A DNA stretch of 58,645 bases from Chitinophagales bacterium (GCA_013298955.1 JAAFJT010000019.1:1-58645); one strand, 5' to 3'. Positions 25,202-33,717 are shown, numbered from the stretch's first letter. The notes: generated by a model from the sequence alone, not told the origin. Program-made: numbers and translations.

Positions 25202-26167
25202 ATGACAAGACGTAATTTTATCAAAAACGCAACGGTTTTAACAACAGGTGTTGCGGTCACGCCGCTTGACGAGCTTATCCTCGAATTGAAACGCGTTAAA
25301 AAATTGGGTATCCAATTATTTTCCTTACCGAAATCCTTAGACAAGGATTTTGAAGGCACGATTGCCCTCTTAGCCAAGATGGGCTACCAAGAATTAGAGC
25401 TTTTTGGTCCCTATCCGTGCAGTGCGCCCGTTGCACACGAGCGTTGGAAGGCACTCGGCGGTCGATTAGGCTTTTCGGGCAGTGGCTATTTTGGAAAATC
25501 CATCCAAGAAGTCAAAGCCATTTTGAAAAGATATAACCTCACAGCTCCTTCTGCGCATACGGATTGGGATACGTTGGTCAATCACATGCCACAATTGGGG
25601 GAAGCTGCTCGATTTTTGGGGCATAAATATGTGGTTTTACCCGCTATTCCCGAAGAAAAACGCAAAACGGCGGATGATTACAAACGCGTTGCCGCTACAT
25701 TTCACCAAATTGCTGAAAATGCGCAAAAAGAAGGGATTACATTTGCTTACCACAATCACGGTTATGGTTTAAAAACGGCTTCCAATACAGCGCAACCATT
25801 GCTTTTTTCGTTGTTAGATAGCCCCGAAGTAGCCCAAGTTGGGTTGCAAATGGATGTTTTTTGGACAGCCGCAGGTGGGGTTAAACCCATTGATTTGTTA
25901 AAAAAATATCCCAAAAAATACGTTTCGATGCACCTTAAAGACATGAAAGAAAGCAAAGTTTTTTCAGGAGATGGTGGTTCCGCGCCTCAATGGATGGAAC
26001 TTTTTCCTTACATGACAACTGCAGGAGATGGCGTATTGGATGTAAAAGGCATTGTTCAGCAAGCATTGGCAAATGGCGTGAAGCATTTTTTTGTAGAACA
26101 AGATTTGGTTGCACAACCCGAAATTGCCTTGAAACAAAGTTTTGATTACCTCCGTAAATTGGCTTAA
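25202..26167 (+). CDS. Sugar phosphate isomerase/epimerase-like TIM barrel with Tat-type signal
   Basis: About 321 residues from the ATG of MTRRNFIKNATVLTTG; the frame opens 33 bp earlier. The RRNF twin-arginine motif followed by a short hydrophobic stretch suggests Tat export. The rest is an AP-endonuclease-2/xylose-isomerase-like barrel: GYQELELFGPY, SAHTDWDTL, TFAYHNHGYGL, LQMDVFWTAAGG, YVSMHLKDM and HFFVEQDL supply the His/Glu/Asp metal ligands. Periplasmic members of this family in Bacteroidota act on sugars or inositols, but the substrate here is unknown. It is a single gene; a hairpin with a T-run on the opposite strand follows. Confidence 0.85.
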   Translation: MTRRNFIKNATVLTTGVAVTPLDELILELKRVKKLGIQLFSLPKSLDKDFEGTIALLAKMGYQELELFGPYPCSAPVAHERWKALGGRLGFSGSGYFGKSIQEVKAILKRYNLTAPSAHTDWDTLVNHMPQLGEAARFLGHKYVVLPAIPEEKRKTADDYKRVAATFHQIAENAQKEGITFAYHNHGYGLKTASNTAQPLLFSLLDSPEVAQVGLQMDVFWTAAGGVKPIDLLKKYPKKYVSMHLKDMKESKVFSGDGGSAPQWMELFPYMTTAGDGVLDVKGIVQQALANGVKHFFVEQDLVAQPEIALKQSFDYLRKLA

Positions 26168-26179
26168 TACCATTTTCCA

Positions 26180-26692
26180 AAAAAAAGGCACGTCGTAATG
26201 CGAACATTAGACGTGCCGATGGTTTTGCACCTATCTCATCATTCAAACCTTGGTCTCAACCCGTTGGAGAAACAAGAGTGGCAGATAAACTGCCACTTTG
26301 CACCAAAGAATTTTAACCTTTAATTTAAAACACCATTTTGTTACCTGTGGCTGTAAAAACGAACATATATATATCATTTCAATCTTCTTCTTCTTATAAA
26401 AGAACCTTTCTATACCAGAAAAGGATGGCATTTTCATCCTATTGTAAAGTCCTGACTGCCAAACAAGTTGCCCTATAAATATTTCAAGAACCTGTAAAGT
26501 CAATTTATTTTTTAACGTGCAGAATGAAATCTATGATAGAACATTTTTTATCATCAAATTTAGATTGCACCAAGAAAATAGTTGTGTTAAATCAATGAGT
26601 TGAATAATCGTTTTGTGCTAATTTTTAGAAAAAATAAATTTAATTCTGAATTGCTTTTCTATTTAAGAACATTGCAATTGCTACGCTTATTT
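26180..26692 (-). ncRNA. Candidate structured RNA
   Basis: On the minus strand, a promoter block with TACCTTTG (26700-26707) is followed by about 500 nt lacking a good ORF and ending in GGCACGTC-TAATG / CATTA-GACGTGCC plus TTTTTTTT. Within it lie the clean hairpins AGTGGCAG / CTGCCACT (around 26280) and AGGATG / CATCCT (around 26430). A second possible start is a TTGACTTTACAGG-containing region near 26500, which would give a shorter RNA of about 300 nt. The promoter block is shared with 12.71-12.80 kb. It does not match tmRNA, RNase P or SRP motifs that I can recognise. Confidence 0.42.
26187..26217 (-). terminator. Strong intrinsic terminator, minus strand
   Basis: GGCACGTC / GACGTGCC with an extended TAATG / CATTA stem; on the minus strand it is followed by eight T. 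The preceding minus-strand transcript has no recognised gene. Confidence 0.75.
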
Positions 26693-26699
26693 GTCGATA

Positions 26700-26707
26700 C
26701 AAAGGTA
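26700..26707 (-). promoter_or_regulatory. -7 box in conserved promoter block
   Basis: The minus strand reads TACCTTTG in the same context as 12759-12766 (upstream TTTACTCCTTTACAAACGCT, downstream ACAAATAAGCGTAGC). Confidence 0.6.
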
Positions 26708-26939
26708 AGATGTTTTTTAGCGTTTGTAAAGGAGTAAATGTGGTTTTTGTCAGGTGAGTTTAAAAATACGTTTTTGAAATTTAAAAGCATAAAAATCACT
26801 ATTTTTAGCAAAAAAGAATTATTAATGCTTAAAACATTCAAAATATTCCATTTTTAAACCTATAAAAATGTTAAAAAAAAGGTAAAAAAAGCGTTTTTTG
26901 TATTTTCAATTTCAGAAAAAAAATATTTTTTGGAAAAAT

Positions 26940-26992
26940 GGGGGACTTTACGTAAGTCCCCCATTTTTAGGGGACTTACGTAAAGTCCTCCC
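26940..26992. repeat. Family-F palindrome overlapping the gnd stop codon
   Basis: GGGGGACTTTACGTAAGTCC and GGGGACTTACGTAAAGTCC form a hairpin around CCCATTTTTAG. The 3' end of the gluconokinase/Gnd gene (residues WEDFT and the TAA) is encoded by one arm. Confidence 0.88.
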
Positions 26993-28871
26993 ATTTGGTG
27001 TGGTAAAATTTCCCACTCACATCCTTTGTTTTTTGATACGTATGCGCTCCGAAATAATCTCGTTGCGCCTGAATTACTTGTGCGGTCGGATGTGCAGGAT
27101 TTAAAGCATTCAAATAATCCAAGGCGGCTACATGGCAAGGTATCGCCAAATCGTGCTGCATACTTGCCATACAAAATGCTTTCAAGGCGGGTTTTAACAA
27201 TTTTATTTGTTGACAAATGCTTTGATTGCCAAATAAATCTATATTTTCGCTCAATATCGGAACTAAATTTTCCATCAATTGGCTTCTGATAATGCACCCA
27301 TTCGTCCAAATTCGGGCGATGGTAGGCAAATCCAATGCCCACTGATAGGTGTCTGATGCCGCCTGAATCAACCAAAAACCTTGTTGATGATTGACCAAAC
27401 GCGCTAAGGTGTAAGCTGATTTTAACTCAGTTAGGCTCAATATTGCGCCATTGGTATCCTTATTTTGATGATAAATCGGTGCAATATCGCGTTTTATCGT
27501 CGAAATATACCGCGCAAATAGGGCGGCGGTAATCATCGTTGCAGGCATGCCCAACTCAGAACTCGTAATCGTTGCCCAATTGCCTGTGCCTTTATTGCCC
27601 GCTTTGTCCAAAATTTGGTCGATAAGATAGGTGTCATCCTCCTTTTTTAGCAAAATCGAAACCGTGATTTCCAATAAATAACTCCTCAAATCGCCTTGCG
27701 CCCATGTTGAAAAAATACTTGAAATGGCATCTGGTTGATAATTCAACACATAGCGCAAATACGCATACGTTTCCGCAATCAATTGCATTTCAGCGTATTC
27801 GATACCGTTATGAATCATTTTGACAAAATGCCCAGAGCCTTCCGCACCAATATAGGCGCAACAAGGTTGTCCATTTTTGTCTTTTGCAGCAATTATATTC
27901 AAAAAAGGTTCAATTTGTTTAAAAACTTCAACGTCACCAGACGGCATAATGCTCGCCCCATTCAACGCGCCGTACTCGCCGCCCGAAACGCCTGTCCCTA
28001 TCCAATGAATTTTGCGGGTTTTCAAATCCAATATCCGCCGTTTGGTATCCTTGAAATGCGTATTGCCGCCGTCAATTAGAATATCGTCTGCATCCAAAAA
28101 AGGTACGATTTGTTGCATAAATGCCTCTATATCCGAACCCGCTTTTATCATCAAAAGAATCTTGCGCGGACGCTCTAAGGCACTTACAAATGCTTTTACA
28201 TCTTCAAATGCCAATGCACTTTCTAATTCTGTGTGATTTTTAATCGCTTTTTGTGCGATTTGTTCTTCTAAACCTGCTACAAATCGATTGAATAAGGCTA
28301 ATTTTACGCCATTGCGGGCAAAATTGCGGGCTAAACTTTTGCCCATCACGCCCATACCGACGATTCCAAAGGCAGCTTTTTTGATTTTTTCCATGATTGT
28401 TTGAATGATAATATTGGGTGGATTTTTAATATCTATAAGAATAGCATGTTGAGGTGGTTCTAAAATGTCAAATTGGGATTGTAATAATTGAATAGGCATA
28501 AAATGATTTTGACGCACGGTCATTCGTTGCAAAATAGTTTCAAAATCACCTTTTAAATAAATCAAAATCGATTGATTTTCAATGTTTTGCATCAAAATTT
28601 GGCGATAAATCGCTTTCAAGGCAGAACAAGCAAAAACAGCCGATTGTTGTTGTGCAAGGCATTGTCGCGCTTTTCGGTGGAGCGATTTTAACCAATCCAT
28701 TCTATCATCATCCGTTAACGGAATGCCAGATGCCATTTTTTGTAAATTGGATTTTGAATGAAACGCATCTGCATCAAAACATTGAATATCAAGTTGTTGC
28801 GCAAGCATTTGGGCAATCGTGGTTTTGCCACAACCCGAAACGCCCATGATGATATATATATTATTTTTCAT
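26976..28871 (-). CDS. Gluconokinase / 6-phosphogluconate dehydrogenase fusion
   Basis: 631 residues. Residues 1-159 are a GntK-type gluconate kinase: P-loop MGVSGCGKTT (Lys16), FDADAFHSKSN, GIPLTDDDRMDWL. Residues 160-631 are 6-phosphogluconate dehydrogenase: FGIVGMGVMGKSLARNFARNG for NADP, GVSGGEYGALNG and GHFVKMIHNGIEYAEMQ with the catalytic Lys, GNKGTGNWATITSSELGMP. One chain would phosphorylate gluconate and oxidise 6-phosphogluconate to ribulose 5-phosphate. Each half has its normal length. It follows the gluconate permease gene, so uptake and two enzymatic steps form one operon. The start is set by the GntK N-terminus and by overlap with a duplicated mini-ORF. Confidence 0.92.
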   Translation of the reverse strand: MKNNIYIIMGVSGCGKTTIAQMLAQQLDIQCFDADAFHSKSNLQKMASGIPLTDDDRMDWLKSLHRKARQCLAQQQSAVFACSALKAIYRQILMQNIENQSILIYLKGDFETILQRMTVRQNHFMPIQLLQSQFDILEPPQHAILIDIKNPPNIIIQTIMEKIKKAAFGIVGMGVMGKSLARNFARNGVKLALFNRFVAGLEEQIAQKAIKNHTELESALAFEDVKAFVSALERPRKILLMIKAGSDIEAFMQQIVPFLDADDILIDGGNTHFKDTKRRILDLKTRKIHWIGTGVSGGEYGALNGASIMPSGDVEVFKQIEPFLNIIAAKDKNGQPCCAYIGAEGSGHFVKMIHNGIEYAEMQLIAETYAYLRYVLNYQPDAISSIFSTWAQGDLRSYLLEITVSILLKKEDDTYLIDQILDKAGNKGTGNWATITSSELGMPATMITAALFARYISTIKRDIAPIYHQNKDTNGAILSLTELKSAYTLARLVNHQQGFWLIQAASDTYQWALDLPTIARIWTNGCIIRSQLMENLVPILSENIDLFGNQSICQQIKLLKPALKAFCMASMQHDLAIPCHVAALDYLNALNPAHPTAQVIQAQRDYFGAHTYQKTKDVSGKFYHTKWEDFT

Positions 28872-28998
28872 AATTGGATTTTGAATGAAACGCATCTGCA
28901 TCAAAACATTGAATATCAAGTTGTTGCGCAAGCATTTGGGCAATCGTGGTTTTGCCACAACCCGAAACGCCCATGATGATATATATATTATTTTTCAT
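28745..28998. repeat. Perfect 127-bp tandem duplication at the start of gntK-gnd
   Basis: 28745-28871 and 28872-28998 are identical over 127 bp. Each copy contains the ATG and the first about 41 codons of gluconokinase, including the P-loop. The identity over all 127 bp implies a very recent event. Confidence 0.97.
28861..28998 (-). CDS. 45-residue mini-ORF from the duplicated gluconokinase start
   Basis: It starts at the ATG whose first bases overlap the permease stop (ATGA) and reads the duplicated gluconokinase N-terminus with its P-loop (MGVSGCGKTT), ending SKSNYEK-stop. Its last codons overlap the ATG of the full-length fusion, so ribosomes could reinitiate there. It is probably the ancestral start now cut off by the duplication. 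The product is too short for kinase activity. Confidence 0.6.
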   Translation of the reverse strand: MKNNIYIIMGVSGCGKTTIAQMLAQQLDIQCFDADAFHSKSNYEK

Positions 28999-30311
28999 TT
29001 TAAAATCATATTTAAACACAAAACACCCAACAAACCCATGACTGAAATAAGGCTTTCCATCAAAGTCCATGATAAAAAAGTGTCTTTTATCGACACTTTG
29101 AAATAGGCTTTAAACATCCAAAAACCAGTATCGTTCAGATGTGAACCGAAAATGCTGCCCGCACCGATGGATAAAACCATTAAATTGGGATTCACATTCA
29201 ATTCTACCAACATTGGAGCGAAAATGCCCGCCGCCGTCAAACCTGCAACCGTCGCAGAACCTAATAAAAGTCGAACCATCGCCGTTATCAACCAACCCAA
29301 CACCAAAGGATGTATTGCCAAATCTTTAAAATACGGAATAATCATCGCATTGATATTGCTTTCAATTAAAATTTGTTTGAGTGCGCCCGATGCGCCTATT
29401 GTTAAAAAAATCATCGCTATTTCTTTAATCCCTTCTTCGTAAATCGTCATAATACTTTTAACGCTTTTACCTTGTCGAATCCCTAATGTGTAAGTTGCTA
29501 TCAATAAAGCAATTAGCATTAAAATGGCAGGTTCATTGATGAAAGAAAGGAAGGGACTGATAGCTGCTGAATTACCTAAAAATAAGGTACAAATGAACGT
29601 TCCCATCAGCAAAAAAACGGGTAATAGGGCGGAAAAAACGCTGTTTGCAAAATCAGGCATCAAGGGATTCGAGCTATTTTCAGTTAAGTTCATCAATGTG
29701 CCATTGATTTGAATCTTTTTCAAGGTTTTGGCAAAAAGGCTTGCCGCTATAATGGCAGGAATGGATACTAAAATCCCATACATAAAAGTTTTCGCCATGT
29801 CTGCATGAAACGTAGCAACCAATGTCGCAGGAGACGGATGCGGCGGCAACAAACTATGCGCAATCGATAAAGCTGCCAACATGGGAATCGCCACATAAAT
29901 CGCAGGTAACTTGTACTGATACACCAAACTAAATATAATTGGAATTAATAATACAAATCCAACATTGTAAAATAAGGGAATCCCAACCAATAATCCTGTC
30001 CCAATTAAGCCTATTTGGAGGTATTTTTCGCCACAAAAAGCCATGATTTTATCTGAAATAACGGTTGCCGCACCGCTTTCAGCCACTAATTTGCCCAACA
30101 TTGCCCCTGCCGACAAGGTTATCAATATCGAACCAAGCATGTCGCCAATGCCTTTTTGGACGGCTTTGACAATCGCTTGTAAAGGCATGCCGAATAAAAT
30201 ACCTGCAAGGATAGCGCACAAAAGGAGGGCGATAAACGGTGAGATTTGAAGGCGTGCCGTTAAAAAAATGAGGATTGCGATGATTATCGCTAAAATTGTA
30301 AGGAAAGACAT
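28995..30311 (-). CDS. gntP: GntP-family gluconate:H+ symporter
   Basis: 438 residues from the ATG of MSFLTILAIIIAILIFLTAR; the open frame continues 41 residues upstream into non-membrane sequence that covers the tRNA-Cys terminator. There are about 12-13 hydrophobic helices and the GntP signatures (HSLLPPHPSPATLVATF, GSATVAGLTAAGIFAP, GSIFGSHLNDTGFWMFKAY). It brings gluconate or a related aldonate into the cell for the kinase-dehydrogenase fusion encoded next. The stop codon overlaps the next ATG as ATGA, indicating translational coupling. Confidence 0.93.
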   Translation of the reverse strand: MSFLTILAIIIAILIFLTARLQISPFIALLLCAILAGILFGMPLQAIVKAVQKGIGDMLGSILITLSAGAMLGKLVAESGAATVISDKIMAFCGEKYLQIGLIGTGLLVGIPLFYNVGFVLLIPIIFSLVYQYKLPAIYVAIPMLAALSIAHSLLPPHPSPATLVATFHADMAKTFMYGILVSIPAIIAASLFAKTLKKIQINGTLMNLTENSSNPLMPDFANSVFSALLPVFLLMGTFICTLFLGNSAAISPFLSFINEPAILMLIALLIATYTLGIRQGKSVKSIMTIYEEGIKEIAMIFLTIGASGALKQILIESNINAMIIPYFKDLAIHPLVLGWLITAMVRLLLGSATVAGLTAAGIFAPMLVELNVNPNLMVLSIGAGSIFGSHLNDTGFWMFKAYFKVSIKDTFLSWTLMESLISVMGLLGVLCLNMILK

Positions 30312-30344
30312 TCGTTTTGATTTGTTAGTTTTTTTTAATACAAG

Positions 30345-30378
30345 AAGCCCGATAGATGTGAAACACCTATCGGGCTTT
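30345..30378 (-). terminator. Terminator after tRNA-Cys
   Basis: AAGCCCGATAG / CTATCGGGCTT, a stem of 11 bp or more; on the minus strand it lies 4 bp downstream of the tRNA. Confidence 0.7.
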
Positions 30379-30381
30379 TGG

Positions 30382-30452
30382 AGGTTGCGAGCGGATTCGA
30401 ACCGCTGTAGGAGGTTTTGCAGACCACTGCCCAACCACTTGGCTACGCAACC
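30382..30452 (-). tRNA. tRNA-Cys (anticodon GCA)
   Basis: On the minus strand, acceptor arms GGTTGCG / CGCAACC with U73. The anticodon loop CTGCAAA gives GCA, and the T arm is GCGGTTCGAATCCGC. It has the 71-nt length normal for tRNA-Cys. One T-T mismatch occurs in the anticodon stem. Confidence 0.93.
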
Positions 30453-30532
30453 ATTTTAAATCGCCGCAAAGATAACAACCTTTTTTTCAATCATGCAAAT
30501 TTTTTTTAAGAAAAATGATAATTTTTTTTGGG

Positions 30533-30540
30533 TACATTTG
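30533..30540 (+). promoter_or_regulatory. -7 box for the outer-membrane protein gene
   Basis: TACATTTG fits TAnnTTTG, 30 bp before the ATG. Confidence 0.5.
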
Positions 30541-30570
30541 TCCCTTTGCTAATTCTTATGTTAAAAAAAA

Positions 30571-31392
30571 ATGATGCAACAAAAATTATTAATTTTCATT
30601 TTCGTATTATTATCCAACAGCGGCTTTACACAAAACGTTGATAATAAAGCGGTTGCAGGTAAATTTCATTTTTATTGGGGCTACAATCGGGCTACTTTTG
30701 CGGTTTCAGACTTGCATTTTGCGGGTCCGAATTACAATTTTACGCTCCAAAAAGTCAAGGCATTTGATAGACCTTCGCCTTTTTCGGTGCAGGAATATTT
30801 TAGTTTGACGAAAATCACGATTCCGCAGTACGATTATCGCATTGGGTATCAATGGAACGGGCATTGGGATATTTCTGTGGGCGTTGACCATATGAAATAT
30901 GTGGTGGCGCAAAATCAATCCGTTTTGATGACTGGAACGGTTTCGCCTGCGGCTTCTATCCAATATGCAGGAACTTATGCGAATCAAGCGGTGGTTTTAA
31001 AAGAGGATTTTCTTCGTTTTGAACATACCAATGGTTTAAATTTAGTTTCGTTAGACATTGGTTATCAAAAAGATAGGTTTTATTTTCCAAAAATCAACAC
31101 TGCATTGAGTGGTCATCTGGGATTGGGTATTGGTGCGGTGATTCCCAAAACGGATTCGCATGTTTTTGGAAAAGGACAAGATAATCCGTTTCATTGGTCG
31201 GGTTATGGCGTGTCGGGAACGGTGGGTTTGGAAGCGCGTTTTTGGAAAAACATCTTTTTTCGGGCGCAAATTCGGGCAGGTTGGATTGGTTTGAGCGACA
31301 TTTTGTTGGATAATGATGCGCCAGAACGCGCTCGTCAAAATATTCAATTTGTACAATATTATGGTGTTTTGGGGAAATATTTTGGTTTTTAA
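30571..31392 (+). CDS. Putative outer-membrane beta-barrel protein
   Basis: 273 residues. The signal peptide (KLLIFIFVLLSNSGFTQ) is followed by alternating amphipathic strands rich in aromatic residues (FHFYWGYNRATFAVSD, YRIGYQWNGHWDISVGVDHM, LSGHLGLGIGAVIP) and a C-terminal strand ending in aromatics (VQYYGVLGKYFGF), typical of outer-membrane barrels. The domain family is not recognised. It is a monocistron with its own promoter box; a family-C palindrome begins at its stop codon. Confidence 0.78.
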   Translation: MMQQKLLIFIFVLLSNSGFTQNVDNKAVAGKFHFYWGYNRATFAVSDLHFAGPNYNFTLQKVKAFDRPSPFSVQEYFSLTKITIPQYDYRIGYQWNGHWDISVGVDHMKYVVAQNQSVLMTGTVSPAASIQYAGTYANQAVVLKEDFLRFEHTNGLNLVSLDIGYQKDRFYFPKINTALSGHLGLGIGAVIPKTDSHVFGKGQDNPFHWSGYGVSGTVGLEARFWKNIFFRAQIRAGWIGLSDILLDNDAPERARQNIQFVQYYGVLGKYFGF

Positions 31393-31573
31393 CTTTCGCA
31401 AAGTGTCTTTTTTGACAAAATTTGTTTAAAAAATGTCAAAATTGGATTTTCAAAAGGAAAAAATTTTCAATTTTTTCCTTTTGAAAATCCAATTTTGATA
31501 TTTTTTAAACAAATTTTGTCAAAAAAGACACTTTGCGAAAGTTTATCGAAAAAATTTCAGCGAAAACCAAGTA
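31391..31573. repeat. Long palindrome, family C, copy 2
   Basis: AACTTTCGCAAAGTGTC... pairs with ...GACACTTTGCGAAAGTT (31391-31543) almost without mismatch. The right tail ATCGAAAAAATTTCAGCGAAA matches copy 1, but the corresponding left tail is missing because the gene's stop codon is at the junction. A family-B fragment (AAAAATCCTAATTCAGAC) follows. Confidence 0.9.
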
Positions 31574-31641
31574 GTAGAATCCAAATCATCTTAAAAATCC
31601 TAATTCAGACTAAGCTTCCAGAATTTGTCTAATCATTCAAC

Positions 31642-32184
31642 TTAGTGGGTTTCCACAAACGAAAAACCGAAAAAGCCTTTTTGTACAGGCAATTCAACAG
31701 CCGTTCCCGAAGTTATTTCTATGGGAAACAAGCGTTTGGGACTGCGCACTCGTTGCGATTCGTTTTTCCATAAAAAAGTCGTATAGAAAAAATCGACACC
31801 TGCATCAGCCGTTGCCACAGCCGCAGCGCGTTCATGCCGTCCGACTCCGAATCGATTGGTTCTCAACGCTTTTTGATTTAAAAATTGTACCGATAACTTG
31901 CTTTTTTCGCTTGATGCAAAATTATGATTTATAAAACTCGCTAACGGCGGCATCGCAAGGGCTAATCCGACAATACAGATTAAAAACCATTGCGTTTTTT
32001 CCAAACTATCAGTCGATTGTCGGGCTTGCAACCAGCCCAAAATCGCCCCGATGACCGCCCCAAATCCCAACGCTCGAAAGAATAAGTGATTGATTTCAAA
32101 CGTATTCGTAAAATAAGGGACTTCTTTTACGTACAAAAAGAGCGTTCCAAAAATAAGGGCAGCGATACCGATTCCTTTTATCAT
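31642..32184 (-). CDS. Hypothetical membrane protein
   Basis: 180 residues from the ATG of MIKGIGIAALIFGTLFLYVK; the upstream frame to 32370 overlaps the divergent promoter and is not used. There are three hydrophobic segments (about 3-20, 37-55 and 67-85) and then a soluble C-terminal region of about 95 residues (VGRHERAAAVATADAGVDFF). No family is recognised. It diverges from the hen1-pnkp operon with 124 bp between the starts; a functional link is not shown. Confidence 0.65.
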   Translation of the reverse strand: MIKGIGIAALIFGTLFLYVKEVPYFTNTFEINHLFFRALGFGAVIGAILGWLQARQSTDSLEKTQWFLICIVGLALAMPPLASFINHNFASSEKSKLSVQFLNQKALRTNRFGVGRHERAAAVATADAGVDFFYTTFLWKNESQRVRSPKRLFPIEITSGTAVELPVQKGFFGFSFVETH

Positions 32185-32274
32185 GTTGGTAATTTTTTTG
32201 AATGAAACAATGATTTGAACGGGTAATGTACGCATTTCTACGAGAATAATTGTACATCCTCTCGAATTTTCGTG

Positions 32275-32282
32275 CATATTTG
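32275..32282 (+). promoter_or_regulatory. Likely -7 box of the hen1-pnkp operon
   Basis: CATATTTG is one base off TAnnTTTG, with a TTG about 23 bp upstream (TTGTACATCC). The implied start leaves the ATG at 32309 as the first usable one. Confidence 0.45.
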
Positions 32283-32308
32283 CACCTTTGTTTAACAAAC
32301 CTAATATC

Positions 32309-33709
32309 ATGCTTTTAACGATTGCTACCACACACGCGCCTGCAACAGACCTTGGTTTTTTGCTCCACAAACACCCCGATAAAGTGCAATCTTTCGAGAT
32401 TACGGGTGGAAAAGCGCATGTTTTTTATCCAGAAGCCACTGCGGAACGCTGTTCGGTCGCGCTTTTATTGGAAATCGATGCTATCAATTTGGTTCGGCAA
32501 CTCAAAACCCCGAACAGCAGTGTTTCTTTGCAACATTATGTGAATGACCGCCCGTATGTGGCTTCTTCGTTTATGAGTCATGCGATTAGTGCGGTTTTTG
32601 CGTCGGCGATGAACGGGCGTTGTGAAACGCGCCCTGCTCTGATTGACCAAAAAATGGATTTGGAAGCGACTCTTGCAGTCGTCAAAGTGAAAGGAGGAGA
32701 AGGCTTTTTGAGGGCTGTTTTTGAACCTTTGGGCTACACGGTTTTAGCTGAAAATCATATATTGGATGAGGTGTTTACGGATTGGGGCAATAGTTCTTAT
32801 TTTACCGTTCACTTGCGTAATACATTGGCAATCAAGGATTTATTATCCCATCTTTTCGTATTATTGCCTGTTTTGGATAATGAAAAACATTACTTTATCA
32901 GCAAACACGAAGTCGAAAAATTATTGGCAAAAGGCGGTGATTGGTTGCCTACGCATCCCTACAAAGAAGCGATTGTGCGACGCTATTTGCGCAATGTGGG
33001 CAATTTAACGAAATTGGCGATGGCACAATTAACCGATACGACCCTAACGGAGGACGATGACGAACCATTAACCAATGAACCTATTGCCGTTAAAAAACGA
33101 AAAAATGATTTGCATTTTCAACGATTGGAATCCGCAGCAGCCGTTTTAGTGCAAAGTGGGGCGCAATCGGTGGTTGATTTGGGTTGTGGAGAGGGAAAAT
33201 TAATGCAAATTTTGATGAAAATCGGTCAATTTCGCAAAATTACAGGCATGGATGTTTCCATGACGGAGTTGCGCAAAGCCAAAGACCGCCTTCATTGGGA
33301 CCAACTTTCGCCGCGTGAATTGGAACGACTGACTTTGATGCAGGGTTCTTTGACGTTTCGGGATAAGCGATTGGCGGATTTTGATGCGGCGGCGTTGATT
33401 GAAGTCATCGAACATTTGGATTTGGAGCGATTAGCGGCGTTGGAACGGACAGTTTTTGAGTTTGCAAAACCCAAAACCGTGGTTGTTACCACTCCAAATT
33501 CGGAATATAATGTCAAATATGATGCTTTAAGTGCAGGTGATTTTCGGCATGATGACCATCGTTTTGAATGGACGCGAGCCGAATTTGCGGCTTGGGCAAC
33601 GAAAATAAGTCATCAATTTGGTTACACTTTTGAAATATTAGGGGTTGGTATGTTGGATGAGAATGTTGGAACGCCTTCGCAAATGGCGATATTTAAAAAA
33701 CAAGTATAA
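32309..33709 (+). CDS. Bacterial Hen1, 3'-terminal RNA ribose 2'-O-methyltransferase
   Basis: 466 residues from ATG 32309 (a TTG 21 bp upstream is less likely). Hen1 methylates the 2'-OH at the 3' end of cleaved RNA before Pnkp seals it, which immunises the repaired site. The N-terminal half (about 1-240) is the bacterial Hen1 ligase-activating domain (TDLGFLLHKHPDKVQSFE, VYFPEA-type segment, DRPYVASSFMSHAI). The C-terminal half is the SAM methyltransferase: DLGCGEG at 290-296, metal ligands in EVIEHLD and DHRFEWTR. Eight bp separate it from pnkp. This is the complete two-gene RNA-repair system known from Clostridium and Anabaena. Confidence 0.94.
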   Translation: MLLTIATTHAPATDLGFLLHKHPDKVQSFEITGGKAHVFYPEATAERCSVALLLEIDAINLVRQLKTPNSSVSLQHYVNDRPYVASSFMSHAISAVFASAMNGRCETRPALIDQKMDLEATLAVVKVKGGEGFLRAVFEPLGYTVLAENHILDEVFTDWGNSSYFTVHLRNTLAIKDLLSHLFVLLPVLDNEKHYFISKHEVEKLLAKGGDWLPTHPYKEAIVRRYLRNVGNLTKLAMAQLTDTTLTEDDDEPLTNEPIAVKKRKNDLHFQRLESAAAVLVQSGAQSVVDLGCGEGKLMQILMKIGQFRKITGMDVSMTELRKAKDRLHWDQLSPRELERLTLMQGSLTFRDKRLADFDAAALIEVIEHLDLERLAALERTVFEFAKPKTVVVTTPNSEYNVKYDALSAGDFRHDDHRFEWTRAEFAAWATKISHQFGYTFEILGVGMLDENVGTPSQMAIFKKQV

Positions 33710-33717
33710 AATTTAAA

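Larger units (their letters stand above)
26168..26975. other. Intergenic region with candidate ncRNA, promoter block and F palindrome
   Basis: 808 bp without a convincing protein gene; small minus-strand frames (26243-26503 and 26659-26841) have no family resemblance and poor codon structure. It holds the terminator at 26187-26217, hairpin-rich sequence to about 26500, the shared promoter block (26668-26757), A/T-rich DNA and the F palindrome. Confidence 0.55.

Noticed and set aside
26180-26500. tmRNA, RNase P RNA or SRP RNA
   Set aside because: None of the conserved motifs of these RNAs is visible (no tRNA-like ends, no GAGGAAAGTC core, no GGAAGG-type loop).
26243-26503. 86-codon minus-strand ORF
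   Set aside because: It overlaps hairpins of the candidate ncRNA, has no domain and has unusual composition.
30312-30434. N-terminal extension of the gluconate permease
   Set aside because: It is a translation of the tRNA-Cys terminator and part of the tRNA itself.
32185-32370. N-terminal extension of the 180-residue membrane protein
   Set aside because: It crosses the hen1 promoter and start, and the residues are not membrane-like.
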